The notes below the pieces were generated by a model. The model was not told the origin of the DNA and searched no databases. It saw only the letters and a list, made by a program, of their open reading frames with translations. DNA of 38,715 nucleotides, from NCBI GenBank assembly GCA_964398775.1, contig CAYNND010000010.1, positions 1-38,715 of the forward strand. Reading direction: 5' to 3'. Made by a program: the position numbers and the translations under genes. Positions 38,649 through 38,715 of the stretch are shown in pieces (within the stretch, counting starts at the first letter, position 1; each line of letters begins with the position of its first letter). The DNA is from CAYNND01 sp964398775. Its GTDB lineage: Bacteria > Patescibacteriota > Minisyncoccia > Phycocordibacterales > UBA2100.

Positions 38649-38715
38649 AGTCGAACTCCCGTCCAAAAGAGGATTGATGATGGAATCTACATGGTTAGAT
38701 ATCGCTTGAAGTTTA
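38636..38715 (-). ncRNA. ssrA: tmRNA (ssrA), 3' part, cut by the window end
   Basis: On the reverse strand the last 80 bases show the tmRNA 3' features: CTAACCATGTAGA (E. coli CUAAGCAUGUAG), then TTTTGGAC, the T-arm GGGAG-TTCGACT-CTCCC, and the acceptor strand CACCTCCA. The CCA tail is not encoded (the next bases are CAA), so it must be added later. The 5' part with the tag reading frame lies beyond 38715. tmRNA rescues stalled ribosomes. Confidence 0.85.

Noticed and set aside
1..38715. CRISPR arrays, insertion sequences, transposases
   Set aside because: No regularly spaced direct repeats and no transposase or integrase motifs were seen on reading both strands.

Overview
The window looks like chromosome of a Patescibacteria (CPR) bacterium, most likely Parcubacteria/Paceibacteria. 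The evidence is the lack of an rpmD (L30) gene between rpsE and rplO, a zinc-type S14, an archaeal-type UMP kinase, short tightly packed genes, PKD/peptidoglycan-binding surface proteins, a solitary VirD4/HerA-like ATPase and no biosynthetic operons. TGA is used as a stop, so this is the standard bacterial code and not the code-25 lineages. The lineage is inferred from gene content and gene order only.

Layout. 1-1500: two small secreted proteins. 1500-11165: ribosomal protein genes in the order S19-L22-S3-L16-L29-S17-L14-L24-L5, a 2-kb interruption holding two small ORFs and a DUF2914 membrane protein, then S14-S8-L6-L18-S5-L15-SecY. 11.2-15.7 kb: an ABC exporter, guanylate kinase, UMP kinase (reverse strand), adenylate kinase and methionine aminopeptidase. 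15.6-21.7 kb: an unknown, possibly kinase-fold protein, a large PKD surface protein and the VirD4/HerA-like ATPase. 21.7-26.6 kb: two tandem nucleoside diphosphate kinases, a PurN-like formyltransferase, a small membrane protein, a probable free-standing ncRNA, a YjdF-like membrane protein, a beta-CASP nuclease and a HAD hydrolase. 26.6-27.7 kb: infC-rpmI-rplT on the reverse strand. 27.8-37.5 kb: mostly single-gene units, namely ApbE, AI-2E-type transporter, LOG, RDD-like, EamA, AIM24, YjdF-like, holin-like, Ig-like surface protein, a polytopic membrane protein, a DUF333-MliC lysozyme-inhibitor-like protein and a small membrane protein. 37.6-38.7 kb: an AT-rich unknown gene and the 3' end of tmRNA (ssrA, reverse strand) with a large inverted repeat.

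Expression logic. At about 25 starts on both strands a TATACT-like -10 hexamer ends only 5-9 bases before the start codon, so transcription should begin at or next to the ATG (leaderless mRNA). The ribosomal-protein genes also lack Shine-Dalgarno sequences and often start in an A/C-rich context such as ACCACCATG. By contrast three short ORFs (5358, 6796 and 37484 reverse) carry GGAG/GGAGG ribosome binding sites and sit between RNA hairpins.

Functionally, the window combines the translation apparatus, protein export (SecY, MetAP), NMP and NDP kinases for nucleotide charging, RNA processing (beta-CASP), and a cell-surface set (PKD, Ig-like, 3D/DPBB-like, MliC-like) that fits a host-attached or episymbiotic lifestyle. 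The lifestyle is an inference from the family.
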